A DNA stretch of 64,000 nucleotides from Ruegeria sp. PrR005. GTDB lineage: Bacteria; Pseudomonadota; Alphaproteobacteria; Rhodobacterales; Rhodobacteraceae. The stretch covers positions 620,001 through 684,000 of the forward strand of contig NZ_JAAGOX010000011.1 of NCBI RefSeq assembly GCF_010500245.1, given 5' to 3'. Positions 27,295-36,776 of this stretch are shown in pieces. Within the stretch, counting starts at the first letter, position 1; the number at the start of each line of letters is the position of its first letter. The translations under genes were made by a program, and so were the position numbers. The notes below the pieces were generated by a model. That model had not been told where the DNA came from. It did not search any database and saw only the letters and a list, made by a program, of their open reading frames with translations.

Positions 27295-28455
27295 ATGGTC
27301 GATCAGGTCAAGCTCGCCGCCTTTTCAAGCTGGCTGATGGCCGGCGCACAACCGCCCAAGCCCATCGAGGCCGTTGTCGAGGAAAGCGCCGCCCGTCTGC
27401 GCGCGGCCGGTCTGCCGCTTGACGTGCTGATCGTCAACGGCCTGTTCATCCACCCCGATATCCGTGGCATCCAGATCCGCTGGACCGCACGGAACGGCGT
27501 GCGCCGGGTCACCTTCCGCCACGCCTATTTCGAAAGCAGCGATTTCGCCGCGACCCCGATCTCGCGCACCATCGCGACCGGGCGCTCCATGCGCTTCGAA
27601 CTCGCGCGCCAGGACCCTGGGACCGATACCGCCTATGCCGCCGCGTTCCGGGCCTCGGGCTATACCGACATCCTGGTGTTGCCGCTCATCAACTTTGACG
27701 GCACGATCTCCGGCTGCATCGAGTTTGCCACCCGGACCGCCAAAGGGTTCACCCAAGAAGACATTACCGCCCTGCGCCGGGTTCAGGCGCCGCTGGCCCG
27801 GATGAAGGAGTTCTTCACCGAACGGTTCGACAAGCAGATCACGCTCGCCACCTATGTCGGCGACGCCACCAGCCGCAAGGTGCTGAGCGGCCAGATCGTC
27901 CGCGGCGACGGCGAGACCATTTCCGCCGTCATTCTCTTTGCCGATATCAAGGGCTTCACCGCACTGTCGAACCGCACCGCCTCGGCCGAGGTGCTGCAAG
28001 TGCTCAATCGCTTCTTCGATGTTATCGACAACGCCGTGACCCGCAACAATGGCGAGATTCTCAAGTTTCTCGGCGACGGGGTGCTGGTGATCTTTCCCAC
28101 GCCCGACGACCTCACCGCGCAAGAGGCCGCCGCCCAAAGCGCGATGGCCGCCGTCACCGAGGCCCGGGAAACGCTTGCGGAACAAACAGGCCCGTTACAG
28201 ATCGCCTTTCGCGCGGCGCTTCACATGGGCGATGTGTTCTTCGGCAATGTCGGCAGCCGCAACCGGCTCGACTTCACCGCCATCGGCCCAGCGGTGAACC
28301 TCTGCGCCCGCATGCTGCACGAGGCCTCGTCGCGTGACGCCAGAACGCTGTGCTCGGCGCAGTTCCGGACCATCGCCATCGGCCTCACCGGCACCCCCTT
28401 CACCTGCGAGGTCGCCGGTTTCGAGAAACCGGTCGAATTCCACGTCCTGGATTGA
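27295..28455 (+). CDS. Class III adenylate/guanylate cyclase with N-terminal sensor
   Basis: 386-residue soluble protein. The N-terminal ~190 residues look GAF-like (LPLINFDGTISGCIEFATR, then TQEDITALRRVQAPLARMKEFF). The catalytic domain starts near residue 210: VILFADIKGFTALSNR (first metal Asp), ILKFLGDGVLVIF (Lys normally used for adenine recognition and the second metal Asp), and LDFTAIGPAVNLCARML (adenine-recognition Asp, transition-state Asn and Arg). All key residues are present, so it is probably active and makes cAMP. ATG follows GGGGGAAAGGGG. Confidence 0.85.
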   Translation: MVDQVKLAAFSSWLMAGAQPPKPIEAVVEESAARLRAAGLPLDVLIVNGLFIHPDIRGIQIRWTARNGVRRVTFRHAYFESSDFAATPISRTIATGRSMRFELARQDPGTDTAYAAAFRASGYTDILVLPLINFDGTISGCIEFATRTAKGFTQEDITALRRVQAPLARMKEFFTERFDKQITLATYVGDATSRKVLSGQIVRGDGETISAVILFADIKGFTALSNRTASAEVLQVLNRFFDVIDNAVTRNNGEILKFLGDGVLVIFPTPDDLTAQEAAAQSAMAAVTEARETLAEQTGPLQIAFRAALHMGDVFFGNVGSRNRLDFTAIGPAVNLCARMLHEASSRDARTLCSAQFRTIAIGLTGTPFTCEVAGFEKPVEFHVLD

Positions 28456-28499
28456 CGGTTCCGCCGCCGCGCCGCATCGTCCGGCCAGAGGTGCCCGCC

Positions 28500-29306
28500 A
28501 TGACCGATTTCGACCTGCCCGCCTACCTGAGCCGCATCCGTCTCGCCCCCGTTCCCGTCACCGCCGCCGGGCTGCACCAGCTCCAGCAAGCGCAGCTGCG
28601 CGCCATTCCCTTCGAGAACATCGACCCGTTTCTGGGCCGCACCCCCGACCTCGCGCCCCGGGCGCTGGCGGCCAAGCTCCTGCACGCCGGGCGCGGCGGC
28701 TATTGTTTTGAGCTGAACGCACTCTTCGGCGCCGCGCTCCGGGCCTGCGGCTTCGAAACCCGCCGCCTGCTGGCCCGGGTCCGCAACGGCAGGCCCACCG
28801 CCGGGTCACGCAGCCATGTGGCGCTGATGGTCACACTCGACGGGCGCCGCTACCTCGCCGACGCGGGCTTCGGCGGCCCCGGCCCGCTTGTTCCGCTGCT
28901 GATCGACACCGACGCAGCGCAGAGCGCACCGAACGGCACCTACCGCTTCCGCACCGATCCCGTTACCGGCGAGCGCCTGCTGCAACGCGACACGCCCGAA
29001 GGTCCCTTCATCCTCTACGGCTTTGACGAGGCCCATGTCAGCGAGGCCGATATCGAGGCCGCCAATCACCTCTGCGCCACCTGGGAAAAAATGCCGTTTC
29101 GCAACAACCTCTTGCTCTCGGGTTTCGACGGCACAACCCGCATCGGCGCCTTCAACCGGATGCGCACCCGCGACGCTGGCGGCGGGCTCGACAAGCAAGA
29201 GCTCACCACCCCCACAGACCTCACCACCCTGCTGACCCGCGATCTCGGGCTGCGCCTCGACCCGGCCACGCTCACGGCGCTCTGGGATCGCCTCGGCGTC
29301 ACCTGA
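28500..29306 (+). CDS. nat: Arylamine N-acetyltransferase
   Basis: Transfers acetyl from acetyl-CoA to arylamines or related amines/hydrazides. 268 residues with the NAT catalytic triad Cys69 in GRGGYCFELN, His106 in RSHVALM and Asp121 in YLADAGFGG. Also the family N-terminus IPFENIDPFLGR. It follows the cyclase gene by 44 bp and may be cotranscribed with it; the physiological substrate is unknown. Confidence 0.92.
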   Translation: MTDFDLPAYLSRIRLAPVPVTAAGLHQLQQAQLRAIPFENIDPFLGRTPDLAPRALAAKLLHAGRGGYCFELNALFGAALRACGFETRRLLARVRNGRPTAGSRSHVALMVTLDGRRYLADAGFGGPGPLVPLLIDTDAAQSAPNGTYRFRTDPVTGERLLQRDTPEGPFILYGFDEAHVSEADIEAANHLCATWEKMPFRNNLLLSGFDGTTRIGAFNRMRTRDAGGGLDKQELTTPTDLTTLLTRDLGLRLDPATLTALWDRLGVT

Positions 29307-29317
29307 CCCAATTCAGC

Positions 29318-29346
29318 TTCTTTCTGGGCGAAAACACTCCGGGGGT
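29318..29346 (-). repeat. Roseobacter-type intergenic element, copy 1
   Basis: Read on the minus strand it is CCCCCGGAGTGTTTTCGCCC followed by AGAAAGAAG. The same theme recurs near 32808, 36806, 39364 and 54980, always between genes and next to short G-run/C-run hairpins (here AGGGG...CCCCT around 29376-29393). Confidence 0.6.
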
Positions 29347-29409
29347 GAATTGGCCGCAGGCCAAGAGGGGTTGCAGCGCCCCCTGCCTCCGGTCGCCACG
29401 CGATCCGGC

Positions 29410-30132
29410 TCAGCCGGCCGCCCGTCCGGCCTCTTCCATCAGCGCATTGGACCGCTGCTCTACCGCCTCTTCCAGCCGCGCCATGAATTCGCCCCGCGCG
29501 ATGCCCGGCGGGATCGGTTCCAGGAATTCCACCACTGCCAGCCCCGGCTTGCGCCGGATTCCCTTGCGGGGCCAGAACAGGCCCACATTGGTCGCCGCCG
29601 GCACGCAAGGATATTGCAACCCTTCGTACAGAACCGCGCTGCCCACCTTGTAGGGTTTGTACACCCCCGGCGCCACCCGCGTCCCCTGCGGATAGATCAC
29701 CAGCTGGCCGGGTTCGGAAAACTCCTTGGCGACATCCTTGACCATCTTGGCCACCGCCGCGCCGCGCTTGCCGCGATCGACCGGGATACAACCCAGCCGC
29801 TTGGCATAGACCCCGATGATCGGTGTCCACAACAGCTCGCGCTTCATGATGAACTTGGCATGCGGCACCGCGTCAAAGATCAGCAGGATATCGAAAAAGG
29901 ACTGGTGCTTGGCCGCTATCACCACCTCGCCCGTGGGCACCGGTCCCCGTACCTCGCCCCGGATCCCCACCATCCAGCTCGCCAGCCAGATGGTCGACCG
30001 GGCATAAAGCTTGCAGGCCTTCAGCGCCCCGCGCTTGGATACCAGCGCATAAGGGGTGAACACCAGGCCCAGCACCGCCATCCACAGATAGATCAGGACA
30101 ACAAAGACCAGCGAACGCAGCCATTGCACCAT
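29410..30132 (-). CDS. plsC: 1-acyl-sn-glycerol-3-phosphate acyltransferase
   Basis: Makes phosphatidic acid from lysophosphatidic acid at the inner membrane. 240 residues: N-terminal membrane helix (SLVFVVLIYLWMAVLGLVF), the HX4D catalytic motif KHQSFFDIL (His76, Asp81), and YPQGTRVAPG corresponding to the FPEGTR substrate motif. Its ATG overlaps the ftsX stop by 1 nt, so ftsE-ftsX-plsC form one operon. Confidence 0.93.
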   Translation of the reverse strand: MVQWLRSLVFVVLIYLWMAVLGLVFTPYALVSKRGALKACKLYARSTIWLASWMVGIRGEVRGPVPTGEVVIAAKHQSFFDILLIFDAVPHAKFIMKRELLWTPIIGVYAKRLGCIPVDRGKRGAAVAKMVKDVAKEFSEPGQLVIYPQGTRVAPGVYKPYKVGSAVLYEGLQYPCVPAATNVGLFWPRKGIRRKPGLAVVEFLEPIPPGIARGEFMARLEEAVEQRSNALMEEAGRAAG

Positions 30133-31031
30133 CAGCTCAGCTCCTTCAACGTGCGCCGCGCCGCGGCCCAGGTGGCGGCAAAGGCCACCCCCGCGCCCAG
30201 CACCGGAATGACCAGCGGCAAGAGCCAGCCCAGCCCCTGAAACCCGAGCCCGGTCAGAAACCCGCCCTCGTCCGTGGCTTCGGGCAACAGCATGACACCC
30301 GCCATGCCCAGCACAACCCCCACCGCCGCGCCGATCAGCGCGCGCAGGGTGAACCGGCGCACAAAGGCGCCAGCGATGTAACGGTCACGCGCGCCCACCA
30401 GGCGCAGGACCTCGACCACCTGCGCATTGGCCGCCAGCGCCGCATTGGCCGCCAGCGTGATCATCGCCGCCGTGGCGCCACCGATCAGCAGGATGGACAC
30501 CAGCGCCAGGCGGCGCAGCGAATTGGCCGCATCCACCAGCGGTTCCCGCCAGCGGGTATGGTCGTCCAGCACCGCACCCGGCACCTCGGCCGCCAACCGC
30601 AGCCGCAGGCCCTGCGCGTCATATCCCGGCTCAGCCCCCCGGATCTCGATCAGCTGCGGCACCGGCAGCGCGTCCAGCGGCAGATCCGCCCCGAACCAGG
30701 GCGCCAGCAGCGCCGCCTGCTCCTCGCGGCTCAGCGCCCGCACCTCGGCCACGCCCGGCGTCTGGCGCAGGATGGTCAGCGCCGTCTTGGTCTGCGCCGC
30801 GACCTGATCGCCCGGCGCGTTGATACGCAGCGTCGCCGCCCGCGCCAGTTCCGAGGCCCAGCGATCCGCCAACCGCCCCGAGGCCAGCGACAGCGCCAGC
30901 GCAAACACCGCCAGAAAGGCCATCGCGCCCGACACGAACAAGGTCAGTTGCGCGGTGAACCCCGACGGCGGCACCACCCGGTCGGCCTGCTTGTCGACCA
31001 TGATCAATGTGCGGATGGTTCCCTCGCTCAC
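30132..31031 (-). CDS. ftsX: Cell division ABC transporter permease FtsX
   Basis: Partner of FtsE at the divisome, signalling to periplasmic cell-wall hydrolases. 299 residues; four membrane helices (one near 30-50, three in the C-terminal half) with a large periplasmic loop between the first two, and the FtsX-domain stretch NAQVVEVLRLVGARDRYIAG. GTG start overlaps the ftsE stop by 4 nt (GTGA). Confidence 0.9.
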   Translation of the reverse strand: MSEGTIRTLIMVDKQADRVVPPSGFTAQLTLFVSGAMAFLAVFALALSLASGRLADRWASELARAATLRINAPGDQVAAQTKTALTILRQTPGVAEVRALSREEQAALLAPWFGADLPLDALPVPQLIEIRGAEPGYDAQGLRLRLAAEVPGAVLDDHTRWREPLVDAANSLRRLALVSILLIGGATAAMITLAANAALAANAQVVEVLRLVGARDRYIAGAFVRRFTLRALIGAAVGVVLGMAGVMLLPEATDEGGFLTGLGFQGLGWLLPLVIPVLGAGVAFAATWAAARRTLKELS

Positions 31032-31705
31032 AGGTCCGCCCCCGCCAGTTGCAACCGCCGGTTCGAAATCCGCAACACCCGCGCCTGCACCTGGCTCTTG
31101 GCGGCGCGGATCAGGCTCAGGTCATGGGTCGCGATAAGGATGGTCTTGCCCATCCGGTTCAGCTCGATCAGCAGCTGCAACAGCCGCTGCGACATCTCCC
31201 AGTCGACGTTGCCGGTGGGTTCGTCGGCCAGCACCACATCGGGCGACATGATCACCGCCCGCGCCAGCGCCGCGCGCTGGCGCTCGCCGCCTGACAGTTC
31301 CGGCGGCAGGGCCCCGGCCCGTTTCGTCAGCCCGACCCAGGCCATCAGCTCGTTCAGATTGTCCTGCTGCCCGGCCAGTCCGTGACCCGATACCGTCAGC
31401 GGCAGCGCGATATTCTCGGCCAGCGGCAAGTGGTCCAGAAACCGGCAATCCTGATGCACTACGCCGATACGGCGCCGGAACAGCGCCATCTGGTCCCGGT
31501 CCAGCTTGCGCAGATCCTGACCAAAGCCCATCACCTGTCCGGCGGTGGCCTGCAACGCGCCATAACACAGCTTCAGCAGCGTGGTCTTGCCCGATCCCGA
31601 CGGCCCGGTCAGGAAATGGAACGATCCCGGTGACAGATCGACCGAGATATCGCCGAGAAGCTCGCCGCCGCCATAGCTGTAGCCCACATTCTCCAACTCG
31701 ATCAA
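31028..31705 (-). CDS. ftsE: Cell division ATP-binding protein FtsE
   Basis: ABC ATPase of FtsEX. Walker A LTGPSGSGKTTL, signature LSGGERQRAALARA, Walker B VVLADEPTGNVD, switch His in IATHDLSLI. I place the start at the TTG giving a protein that begins LIELENVGYSYGG, because this gives the family length (225 residues) and has a GGGGGC run before it; an in-frame ATG at 31789 would add 28 unconserved residues. Confidence 0.88.
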   Translation of the reverse strand: MIELENVGYSYGGGELLGDISVDLSPGSFHFLTGPSGSGKTTLLKLCYGALQATAGQVMGFGQDLRKLDRDQMALFRRRIGVVHQDCRFLDHLPLAENIALPLTVSGHGLAGQQDNLNELMAWVGLTKRAGALPPELSGGERQRAALARAVIMSPDVVLADEPTGNVDWEMSQRLLQLLIELNRMGKTILIATHDLSLIRAAKSQVQARVLRISNRRLQLAGADL

Positions 31706-31888
31706 AACGCTGCCCCCTGCCGGTTCACCGCCTTTCTTGCCCGATGGGGAATACAGTTTCAATGCCCGCCTGAGTCCAATAGGCGACACATCACCGGTTC
31801 CGGGCCAAATCTCTCTTTCCGCAATCGGCTCAACCGCCTATGATCCGGGGAAAAACAAGCTCAGGCAGAATGAAAACCGGGAGACAGT

Positions 31889-32752
31889 ATGCGTCTGACA
31901 TGCCCGAACTGTGACGCACAATACGAAGTGCCGGACGAGGTGATCCCCACCGAGGGGCGCGACGTCCAGTGTTCGAATTGCGGCCATACATGGTTCCAGC
32001 CGCCGGCCGGCGCACCGATGCCGGACACCTCGGAGACCGAGGACGAGACGCTTCCGCCCGTCTATGACGACGTCGAGGAATACGACGACGCCGAGGAATA
32101 CGAGGACGAACCGCACCCGACCGGCCCGGACCACGGCCAATCGGGCGCCTATGACGACGATTATGACGATTACGACGACGAGGATGACGAGGCGCCCGCC
32201 GAACCGGCCCCAAGCGGGCAGACCGGACGCGGCATAGACCCCGATATCTCGGAAATCCTGCGCCAGGAGGCCGCGCGCGAAGCCCAGCTTCGCGCCCGCG
32301 AGGCGGAAGCGCTGGAAAGCCAGCCGGACCTGGGTCTCGACGCCTATCCGGGCGACGAACCCAAACGGCGCGCCCGCGAGGCGCAGGACCGCATGGCTCG
32401 GATCCGCGGCGAAGAGCCCGAGACCGAGGCAGAGGCCGCCGGATCGCGGCGCGGCCTGCTGCCCGATATCGAAGAGATCAACTCGACCCTGCGCGGCGCA
32501 GACACCGTTCCGGCCGCCCCGGCGCCGGTCACCTCGAAACGGGCGCGCAAGCGCGGCTCCGGCGGGTTTATGCGCGGCCTCCTCGTGATGCTGCTGTTCG
32601 GCGCGGTGCTGTTCCTGCTCTATACCAACGCCCCGCAGATCGCCCGCAGCGTGCCGCAGACCGATCCGATGCTCAGCGCCTATGTCGCGCTGGTCGATCA
32701 GGCCCGGATCTGGCTCGACGCCCAGGCCGCGGCGTTCATGCCGCGTCCCTGA
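31889..32752 (+). CDS. Zinc-ribbon domain single-pass membrane protein
   Basis: 287 residues. N-terminal MJ0042-type zinc ribbon MRLTCPNCDAQYEVPDEV...CSNCGHTW (two CxxC pairs), then a strongly acidic stretch rich in Asp/Glu/Tyr (about 50-105), an Ala/Arg/Glu helix, a basic KRARKRG segment, and one membrane helix (GLLVMLLFGAVLFLLYT) with a short C-terminal tail. Such proteins are common in Rhodobacteraceae; function unknown. Divergent from ftsE. ATG follows GGGAGA. Confidence 0.8.
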   Translation: MRLTCPNCDAQYEVPDEVIPTEGRDVQCSNCGHTWFQPPAGAPMPDTSETEDETLPPVYDDVEEYDDAEEYEDEPHPTGPDHGQSGAYDDDYDDYDDEDDEAPAEPAPSGQTGRGIDPDISEILRQEAAREAQLRAREAEALESQPDLGLDAYPGDEPKRRAREAQDRMARIRGEEPETEAEAAGSRRGLLPDIEEINSTLRGADTVPAAPAPVTSKRARKRGSGGFMRGLLVMLLFGAVLFLLYTNAPQIARSVPQTDPMLSAYVALVDQARIWLDAQAAAFMPRP

Positions 32753-32785
32753 CAGCGCCGGGACCTGCGCACAGGCATCCACGAG

Positions 32786-32840
32786 ATTTTTCGACGAAAA
32801 ATATCGGCCTCCGGCGGGAGTATTTCAGGCAAGGTGAAAG
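32786..32840. repeat. Hairpin plus roseobacter-type intergenic element, copy 2
   Basis: ATTTTTCG / CGAAAAAT (32786-32802) is a perfect palindromic hairpin, followed by CCTCCGGCGGGAGTATTTCA. The location between two convergent genes suits a bidirectional terminator for the zinc-ribbon and DUF4175 genes. Confidence 0.6.
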
Positions 32841-32852
32841 CGCGGACCGGCG

Positions 32853-35411
32853 TCAGAACCGGTCCAGCAGGCGCTTGAGATACTCCAGCTCGATCTGCGG
32901 CCGTTCCCGCTCGCCCGAGCGGCGGCGGATCTCATCGAGCAGCTCGCGCGCCCGGCGATAGACATCCTCGCCGCCCAGCAGGTTCTCGTCGGTGTGGATG
33001 CCGCCCTGCGACCCGGGCGTTCGACCCAGCGGGTCGCGGTTCTGGGCACGCATGTCGCCCTCCTGGCTGCCCTGCCCCGGCTGCTGTTCCTGCGCCAGCG
33101 CCTCGCCCAGCGAGCGCATGCCCTCGCGCAGTGCCTCCATTGCCTCGGCCTGACGGTCGATCGCCTCTGGCAGGTCGTCCTGCCGCAAAGCATCTTCGGC
33201 GCCCTCCATGGCCCGGCCGGCGCGGCCCAGCGCCTCGCGCGCCGCGTCGCCCTCGGGCGTACCCTGCCCCGGCAGGTTCTGCTGCTGGCGGCCCAGCTCG
33301 TCGCGCAGTGCCTGCTGCCGGTCGGCCAGCGTGCCCGGATCGGGCTGCCCGCCCTGACCGTCCTGACCGCTGCCCGGCTCGCGGCCCGCCTGGCCCTGCC
33401 CCTCATGGCTCTGGCCCCGGCCCTGGCCACCGCTGCGGCCTTCGTTCTGCTGGTTCTCGCCCGCCTGCGCGCCGGGGTTGAACTGTTCCTGCAAATCGCG
33501 GAACGCCTGATCCGACAGGCCCTGCTGGTTGCGCAGTGTCTCGGCCAGCCCTTCCATCGCGCGCTGCCCCTCGGACTGGCCGTTCTGGCCCTGCCCCTGG
33601 GTCACGCGCATGTTCTCCATCATCTGCTGGAACTCCTGCAAGGCCTGCTGCGCCTCGGCCATCCGGCCCTGTTCCATCAGCTCCTGGATCCGGTCCATCA
33701 TCCGTTGCAGGTCGTCCTGCGTCATTTGCAGGCTCTGCTGGTCCTGGCCCTGCTGGCCATCGCGTTCCTGGCTGTCGCCATCGCGCTGCGCCTGCTGCAT
33801 CAGCTGTTGCAGGTAATCCTCGGTCGCCTCGCGCAGCTCCTGCATCAGCTCGGCGATCTCCTGATCGCTGGCACCGTTCTTCATCGCCTCGCTCAGCCGT
33901 TCCTGCGCCTGGCGCATCCGCTCCAGCGCGTCGCTCAGCGTGCCCTCCTCCAGAAGCAGCGCCAGATCCCACAGCGCCTGCGCGATCTCCTCCTGCTGCG
34001 AAACCTGCAAGCCGTAGCGGTTCAGCGCCTCAAGCCGCCGCAGGATCACCCGCAGCCGCAGATAGGCGGTTTCGGATTTGAATACTTCCTCGGGCCGGTG
34101 CGACACCGCCCGCAGGATCAACGCCACCCTTGCCGCGTTCTCGCGCGACCACAGCAGGTCGCGGCGCATCTCGATCACCGCCGCCGCCAGCGGGTCAAAG
34201 AACCGCCGCGCCGGCAGCGCCACGCCATAGGGCATGGTCTCGGCCTCCTGCCCGGCGGCATCCTGCGCCACCAGCGTGATCGTCACCGGCAGATGCGCCC
34301 AGGGGTGTTGCGAGAAATCCTCGATCAGATTCTCGGTGAAATCGCGCCGGTCGCCCGAGATCGGCAAGGGCAGATCGACCGTGACCGCCTCGCGCGGCTC
34401 GGGGTCCACGCTCAACCCGTGGCGGCGGTCGACCGCCGTCAGATCCAGCGTGATCCGCGCCTCCCCGCCCGTCACGCCATAGTCGTCGGCGGCGGCATAG
34501 GGCATGACCATCTGACCGCCCGCGCCGCTTTCGGCTTCACCCGCGATCTCAACCACCGGAGGTTGGTCCGGTTGCATCGCAACCTGCCACCCGCGACCTC
34601 CCGGCCCCTCGATCTCCAGCGTGCCGCTGCGGACCACCGTCAGCGACTGTTCCGGGTTCTCGGGCTGCGCCAAGGGCGTGTCCGACAGCGTCTCGGCCAG
34701 GCTCAGCTGCCCCGGCTCGCCATAGAACCGCAAAACGATCCGCGTGCCTTGCGGCACTTCCAGCGCATCCGCCACCTGATCGTTCAGGTAAAGCGTCGGC
34801 AGACCGGTATAGCGCGGCGGCTCGATCCAGCCTTCCCAACTGGGTCCCACCTCGGCAGCGGCCGCCCCTGGGGCGAGCCCCGCAACCGTGCTCACCTGCC
34901 GGACCGAACCAAAGATCACCGCAACCGCCAGACACAAGGCCGCCATATACCGCAGCCCCAGCGGATCGCGCGACCGCAGGGCCAGATCGGGCGGCACCGC
35001 CCGCGCCCCGGCCACCCGCGCCGCCATCCGCGCCTGATGCGCCCGCCACAGCCCGACCGACGCGGCATCCCCTGCCCCGATCGCCTGATGATCCAGCAGG
35101 GCCTGCACCGGCCGCCCCGGCAGGGTCGCGTCAAGCCGCGCCAGCATCTCGGCCCGGTCGGGCCAATGCATCCGCCGTGCGCCCCGGACCAGCGCCCACA
35201 GCAGGCCAAGACCCAAACTGCCCGCGCCCGCCCAAGTCCATTCGACCGGCACCATGTCCTGAAGCCCCAGCATCAGCACCGACAGTCCCAGCATGAGCAG
35301 AGAGAACAGCGGCCAGAACGCGCGCAACAGACGCTCGGCGATCATGCCCGCGCCCGTCGCCCCCAGCACGAGGCGGCGCAAGGGCAGGATCTGGGTCTGG
35401 TTGCGTTTCAA
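32853..35411 (-). CDS. TIGR02302/DUF4175 family membrane protein
   Basis: 852-residue protein. Two N-terminal membrane helices (about 25-65) and another near 155-175, a large extracytoplasmic-type beta-rich region, and a Gln/Glu/Arg-rich helical segment (about 490-790) with many MQQAQRDG/QEL repeats likely coiled coil. This architecture is the TIGR02302 (aspartyl/alanine-rich, DUF4175) family of alphaproteobacteria; function unknown. The TTG start is supported by a perfect AAGGAGG 6 bp upstream. It lies just after lysA, 37 bp apart. Confidence 0.85.
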   Translation of the reverse strand: MKRNQTQILPLRRLVLGATGAGMIAERLLRAFWPLFSLLMLGLSVLMLGLQDMVPVEWTWAGAGSLGLGLLWALVRGARRMHWPDRAEMLARLDATLPGRPVQALLDHQAIGAGDAASVGLWRAHQARMAARVAGARAVPPDLALRSRDPLGLRYMAALCLAVAVIFGSVRQVSTVAGLAPGAAAAEVGPSWEGWIEPPRYTGLPTLYLNDQVADALEVPQGTRIVLRFYGEPGQLSLAETLSDTPLAQPENPEQSLTVVRSGTLEIEGPGGRGWQVAMQPDQPPVVEIAGEAESGAGGQMVMPYAAADDYGVTGGEARITLDLTAVDRRHGLSVDPEPREAVTVDLPLPISGDRRDFTENLIEDFSQHPWAHLPVTITLVAQDAAGQEAETMPYGVALPARRFFDPLAAAVIEMRRDLLWSRENAARVALILRAVSHRPEEVFKSETAYLRLRVILRRLEALNRYGLQVSQQEEIAQALWDLALLLEEGTLSDALERMRQAQERLSEAMKNGASDQEIAELMQELREATEDYLQQLMQQAQRDGDSQERDGQQGQDQQSLQMTQDDLQRMMDRIQELMEQGRMAEAQQALQEFQQMMENMRVTQGQGQNGQSEGQRAMEGLAETLRNQQGLSDQAFRDLQEQFNPGAQAGENQQNEGRSGGQGRGQSHEGQGQAGREPGSGQDGQGGQPDPGTLADRQQALRDELGRQQQNLPGQGTPEGDAAREALGRAGRAMEGAEDALRQDDLPEAIDRQAEAMEALREGMRSLGEALAQEQQPGQGSQEGDMRAQNRDPLGRTPGSQGGIHTDENLLGGEDVYRRARELLDEIRRRSGERERPQIELEYLKRLLDRF

Positions 35412-35448
35412 AACGGGCCTCCTTCGGGGCCCGCGCGGGTCACCCGCG

Positions 35449-36714
35449 TCAAAGCCACGAGGGAATGGTATCGCGGTTTATGATTTCGTCAAAGCTCGGC
35501 CTTGCGCGAATAACCGCGAATTGATCCCCGTTCACCAGAACCTCGGGGATCAGCGGCCGGGTATTGTACTCGCTCGACATCACCGCGCCATAGGCCCCGG
35601 CGCTGCGGAACGCCACCAGATCACCGGCGGCAAGCGGCGGCATCAGCCGACCCTTGGCAAAGGTATCGCCGGTCTCGCAGACGGGCCCCACGATGTCATA
35701 GGGCTGCGGTTCGACCCCGGGCACGGGCTCTATCACCGGCACGATATCGTGATGCGCGTCATACATGGCCGGGCGGATCAGATCGTTCATCGCCCCGTCA
35801 AGGATCAGGAAATCGCGCCCCTCGCCGGATTTGACATAGATGACCTTGGACACCATCAGCCCGGCATTGCCCGCGATCAGGCGGCCCGGCTCGATCTCGA
35901 TCTCGCAGCCCAGATGCCCCAGCGTGCGCTTGATCAGCGCGCCATAGTCCAGTGGCAGCGGCGGCGCCTCGTTCGAGCGGGTATAGGGAATGCCCAGGCC
36001 CCCGCCCAGATCCAGTCGGCGGATGTCATGCCCCTCGGCACGTAACCGCTCGGTCAGATCGGCAACTTTCCGATAAGCGGCCTCGAACGGTGCCAGATCG
36101 GTCAGTTGCGAGCCGATATGCACGTCTATACCCACCACCTCCAGACCCGGCAGGGCGGCGGCATGGGCATAGACCGCGCTGGCGCGCGCGATCGGGATGC
36201 CGAACTTGTTCTCGGACTTGCCGGTTGCGATCTTGGCATGGGTCTTGGCGTCCACATCCGGGTTCACCCGGATGGTGATCGGTGCCACCTTGCCCAGGCT
36301 CAGGGCCACGGCGTTGATCGCCTCCATCTCGGGTTCCGATTCCACGTTGAACTGGCGCACACCGCCCTCCAGCGCGACCCGGATTTCCTCGGCGGTCTTG
36401 CCCACGCCCGAGAACACGATCTTCTCGCCCGGCACACCTGCGGCCTTCGCCCGCAGATACTCGCCCATCGAGACCACATCCATCCCCGCCCCGGCCTGCG
36501 CCAATGTCCGCAAGATCGCCTGGTTGCTGGCCGCCTTCATCGCGTAACAGACCAGGTGATCGGTCCCTTCCAGCGCCTCGTCGAAGAGCTGGAAATGCCT
36601 CAGCAGCGTCGCCGTGGAATAGACATAGAACGGGGTGCCCACCGCGGCGGCGATGTCGGTCAGGGGCACATCCTCGGCGTAAAGCGCGCCGTCGCGATAG
36701 AGAAAATGATCCAT
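35449..36714 (-). CDS. lysA: Diaminopimelate decarboxylase
   Basis: Last step of lysine synthesis: meso-diaminopimelate to lysine, PLP-dependent. 421 residues: PLP Lys60 in CYAMKAASN, GGGLGIPY phosphate site, IEPGRLIAGNAG, and GPVCETGDTFAKGR with the active-site Cys. Fold-type III barrel plus beta domain. No strong ribosome site is visible before the ATG. Downstream of argH, the lipoprotein and the DUF2834 gene in the same direction, upstream of DUF4175. Confidence 0.96.
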   Translation of the reverse strand: MDHFLYRDGALYAEDVPLTDIAAAVGTPFYVYSTATLLRHFQLFDEALEGTDHLVCYAMKAASNQAILRTLAQAGAGMDVVSMGEYLRAKAAGVPGEKIVFSGVGKTAEEIRVALEGGVRQFNVESEPEMEAINAVALSLGKVAPITIRVNPDVDAKTHAKIATGKSENKFGIPIARASAVYAHAAALPGLEVVGIDVHIGSQLTDLAPFEAAYRKVADLTERLRAEGHDIRRLDLGGGLGIPYTRSNEAPPLPLDYGALIKRTLGHLGCEIEIEPGRLIAGNAGLMVSKVIYVKSGEGRDFLILDGAMNDLIRPAMYDAHHDIVPVIEPVPGVEPQPYDIVGPVCETGDTFAKGRLMPPLAAGDLVAFRSAGAYGAVMSSEYNTRPLIPEVLVNGDQFAVIRARPSFDEIINRDTIPSWL

Positions 36715-36776
36715 GTTGCGCGCTTATCCCGAAACGCCCCGCCAGATCAATCGGTCCCGCAATTTTGAGTATTCAT

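Noticed and set aside
33000-35483. 829-codon plus-strand frame opposite DUF4175
   Set aside because: It is the reverse complement of the Gln/Glu-rich coiled coil and consists of Leu/His/Arg runs without family features.
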